Below are positions 62,173-64,000 of a stretch of 64,000 nt of DNA, in pieces; the first letter of the stretch is position 1, and the number at the start of each line of letters is the position of its first letter. The stretch spans positions 11,683,501 through 11,747,500 of the forward strand of contig NZ_AP028461.1 of assembly GCF_033097365.1 (NCBI RefSeq), read 5' to 3'. Both the position numbers and the translations under genes were made by a program. A model generated the notes under the pieces. That model searched no databases. It had not been told where the DNA came from and was given only the letters and a program-made list of their open reading frames with translations. The stretch comes from Actinoplanes sichuanensis. Lineage in GTDB: Bacteria > Actinomycetota > Actinomycetes > Mycobacteriales > Micromonosporaceae.

Positions 62173-63204
62173 ATGGAGTCCGACCACGCGGACGCTGTAC
62201 CACCGTCCGGCGACCAGCCACCCGCCGAGCCACCGCCGGAGGCGCTCCCGCCCTCCGGCGATCCGCCGTCACCCACCGACTCCCCATCCACCGACTCCCC
62301 ACCCACCGACTCCCTACCCATCGATGCCCCGGCCACCGACGTCCCGGCCACCGACGTCTCGCGCGGCGGTTCTCCCGCCGCCGGGTCCGCGGGTGCCGGC
62401 TCGTTCGCGGACGCCTCCACAGGTGCTGGGTCTTCGGCCGGCGCAGGTGCTGGTTCTTCGGCCGGCGCCTCCGCGCGTCCTGATCACCCGGCCGCCGAGT
62501 CGGCGATCGCCGGCGATGACGGGCCGTCTGGCGATGCTTCCTCGGGCGCCGACGAGCGGTCGCTCCCCGCCGAGCCGCAGCCGGCCGCTGATTCGCGGGT
62601 GCCCGATATCCAGTCGGTACTCGCCGGGGATGATCGCTCGCCGCTCGCCGGTGCGCGCCGGGTGCCGAACGGCGACTCGGCGGGTGCTGGTGACCCTGCG
62701 GGTGCCGGTGACTCGGCGGGTGCCGGTGATCCGGCGTCCAGCGATGACCCGCCGACCGGCCGCGAGCCGCACATTCTGCTGGTCCACGCCGTGATCAGGG
62801 CCTCCCGGGAACACGACGCGTGGTCGACGTCCGGCGGCCCGCGCCCGCAGCTTCCCCGCACCTGGACCGAACTCTGGCGCAACGCCGTCCGCCGCCAGAC
62901 CGACCTCGCGGGTGAACCCGAGGAAGAGGCCCGCCGTACCGTGCAGGCGATGCTCGACCAGCTCACCCGCCTGGACCGGGAGGCGGCCTGGTTCCGCGCC
63001 GACGTCGCCCGGCGAGACCGGGCGATCTCCGAGACCCTGCTGTACGGCACCCGCCTCGGCCCCGACGTGCCCAGCCGCCCGGCCCAGCTCGCCTGGGATC
63101 GCCAGCGCGGCCTCCGCCCCGTCGACTACGCCAAGATCACGGCGATCGCCGCCGCCCAGGACGAGTGGCTGGCCGCCTGGAACGAGTGGGCCACCACCAC
63201 CTGA
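62173..63204 (+). CDS. Hypothetical protein with long disordered N-terminus
   Basis: I do not recognise this 343-residue protein. Residues about 1-205 are low complexity: first Pro/Ser/Asp/Thr repeats (DSPSTDSPPTDSLP), then Gly/Ala/Ser repeats (GAGSSAGAGAGSSAG; GDSAGAGDPAGAGDSAGAGD). The last 140 residues form a compact, charged, helical domain starting HILLVHAVIRASREHDAW. It has LWRNAVRRQTDLAGEPEEEA and a C-terminal tryptophan-rich end (AAQDEWLAAWNEWATTT). No signal peptide or membrane helix is seen. ATG 62173 follows AAGGGGG at 62158-62164. It lies 107 bases after egtD on the same strand; a functional link is not shown. Confidence 0.7.
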   Translation: MESDHADAVPPSGDQPPAEPPPEALPPSGDPPSPTDSPSTDSPPTDSLPIDAPATDVPATDVSRGGSPAAGSAGAGSFADASTGAGSSAGAGAGSSAGASARPDHPAAESAIAGDDGPSGDASSGADERSLPAEPQPAADSRVPDIQSVLAGDDRSPLAGARRVPNGDSAGAGDPAGAGDSAGAGDPASSDDPPTGREPHILLVHAVIRASREHDAWSTSGGPRPQLPRTWTELWRNAVRRQTDLAGEPEEEARRTVQAMLDQLTRLDREAAWFRADVARRDRAISETLLYGTRLGPDVPSRPAQLAWDRQRGLRPVDYAKITAIAAAQDEWLAAWNEWATTT

Positions 63205-63222
63205 AACGCGCATCCCCCTGGA

Positions 63223-63245
63223 GCACCCGGTCACCGACCGGGTGC
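63223..63245 (+). terminator. Stem-loop after the hypothetical gene
   Basis: GCACCCGGTC (63223-63232) pairs perfectly with GACCGGGTGC (63236-63245) over a three-base loop. AACGCG at 63205-63210 and CGCGTT at 63251-63256 can extend the structure. No U run follows. Confidence 0.55.
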
Positions 63246-63541
63246 CCCTCCGCGTTGAGTCGACCCGAAGACCCCGGCTGGTCCTGGGAGGCGTCCAACG
63301 CGTGTTGCGCAGCCCTGAGCGGCGGCCGGTGACGGGTCGCCTCCGCCCGAAAGGCGCGTTGGCGGCCGGGACGGGCCGCCTGCCTCGCGTCGTAGGCGGG
63401 GACGGGATCGGCTGCGTTTGGGGCGCCGTGGTTCGTACCACCGAAATGTTCGAAATGTGACCGGGACTGGATCGCATCGCTCAGCATGCGGGATGGGTGG
63501 GTTCGTGGTTGCCGGGGCGAGTGGGAGTTGATACGTTCTTC

Positions 63542-63560
63542 TGCATAGTCATACGGAGGT
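63542..63560 (+). promoter_or_regulatory. Possible ARG box and ribosome site of argC
   Basis: TGCATA-GTC-ATAC at 63542-63554 resembles half-sites of actinobacterial ArgR boxes, immediately before GGAGGT at 63555-63560. The match is short, so this is tentative; ArgR control of argC is usual in actinobacteria. Confidence 0.35.
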
Positions 63561-63564
63561 AGGC

Positions 63565-64000
63565 ATGGGAATCAGGGTCGCGGTAGCGGGAGCCAGTGGC
63601 TACGCGGGCGGTGAGTTGCTGCGCCTGATCGCCGGGCACCCCGAGTTCGACCTCGTCGCGGCGACCGCGCACAGCCAGGCCGGTTCGCCGGTTGCGGCGG
63701 TGCACCCGCAGCTGACCGGGCTCGACCTGACGCTGGGTTCCACCGACGCCGCCACGCTCAGTGGCGCTGACCTGGTCTTCCTCGCCCTGCCGCACGGGCA
63801 GTCGGCGGCCGTCGCCGGCCGGCTCGACGCGGGTGTCAAGGTCGTCGACCTGGGTGCCGACTTCCGGCTGGAGAGCGCCGAGCAGTGGACCCGCTATTAC
63901 GGCGGCGGGCATGCCGGCACCTGGACCTACGGGCTGCCCGAGTTGCCCGGCGCGCGGGCCGCGATCGCCGCGGCCGACCGGGTCGCCAACACGGGGTGCT
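63565..64000 (+). CDS. argC: N-acetyl-gamma-glutamyl-phosphate reductase, N-terminal part (3' end outside window)
   Basis: ArgC reduces N-acetylglutamyl phosphate in arginine synthesis. The NADP-binding N-terminus is [19 protein letters not shown], followed by [25 protein letters not shown] and [13 protein letters not shown]. The catalytic cysteine (NTGC, residue 145) is the last complete codon in the window. ATG 63565 follows GGAGGT. The rest of the arg operon presumably lies downstream. Confidence 0.95.
   Translation, partial: MGIRVAVAGASGYAGGELLRLIAGHPEFDLVAATAHSQAGSPVAAVHPQLTGLDLTLGSTDAATLSGADLVFLALPHGQSAAVAGRLDAGVKVVDLGADFRLESAEQWTRYYGGGHAGTWTYGLPELPGARAAIAAADRVANTGC

Larger units (their letters stand above)
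63205..63564. other. Intergenic region before argC
   Basis: This 360-base gap contains a terminator hairpin at its start and a possible ARG box at its end. Between them I see only an unremarkable GC-rich stretch, a short GAAATGTTCGAAATG repeat near 63450, and no gene. Confidence 0.5.

Overview
The window is a GC-rich actinobacterial chromosome segment. Gene content and order (actinobacterial integration host factor next to gmk-rpoZ-coaBC-metK, a PriA lacking a Walker A motif, an ergothioneine cluster, many GTG starts, ATGA/GTGA gene overlaps) fit Micromonosporaceae, possibly an Actinoplanes-like organism. This placement is inferred from reading alone; no tRNA, rRNA, IS element, prophage or CRISPR array was seen.

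Layout. 1-21012 is a plus-strand core block: the 3' part of carB, pyrD, bioA and pyrF; mihF, gmk, rpoZ, coaBC and metK; a histidine phosphatase; priA, def, fmt, rsmB and rpe; a REC-GGDEF-like regulator; then an FMN riboswitch in front of ribD-ribE-ribBA-ribH. 21104-28085 is accessory: a three-gene glycosyltransferase/unknown/methyltransferase unit facing a three-gene amino-acid-type ABC importer on the minus strand. 28164-36094 returns to core genes: hisE-hisG, a PH-like membrane protein, infC-rpmI-rplT with a structured leader and a probable AUC start, a SpoU/TrmH RNA methyltransferase, pheS-pheT.

36145-63204 is about 27 kb of accessory DNA between pheT and argC. It holds a TetR/FAD-monooxygenase pair with a clear promoter and operator, a DUF3616 protein, acetyltransferases, and a tightly overlapped five-gene operon (DUF4132, MoxR AAA+ ATPase, DUF5682, VWA, SWIM). 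It continues with a YdcF/SanA-like protein, a methyltransferase/HxlR divergent pair with a palindromic operator, a GH3 glucosidase, egtABCD, and a protein with a long disordered N-terminus. The window ends inside argC at its active-site cysteine.

The most interesting system is the five-gene operon at 41204-51320, apparently the actinobacterial counterpart of the uncharacterised E. coli yehI/L/M/P/Q genes. I read its DUF5682 member as having TraB/TIKI-like hydrolase motifs. A second theme is lineage-type tandem repeats in four intergenic gaps and inside three coding regions (priA, an acetyltransferase, the DUF5682 gene).
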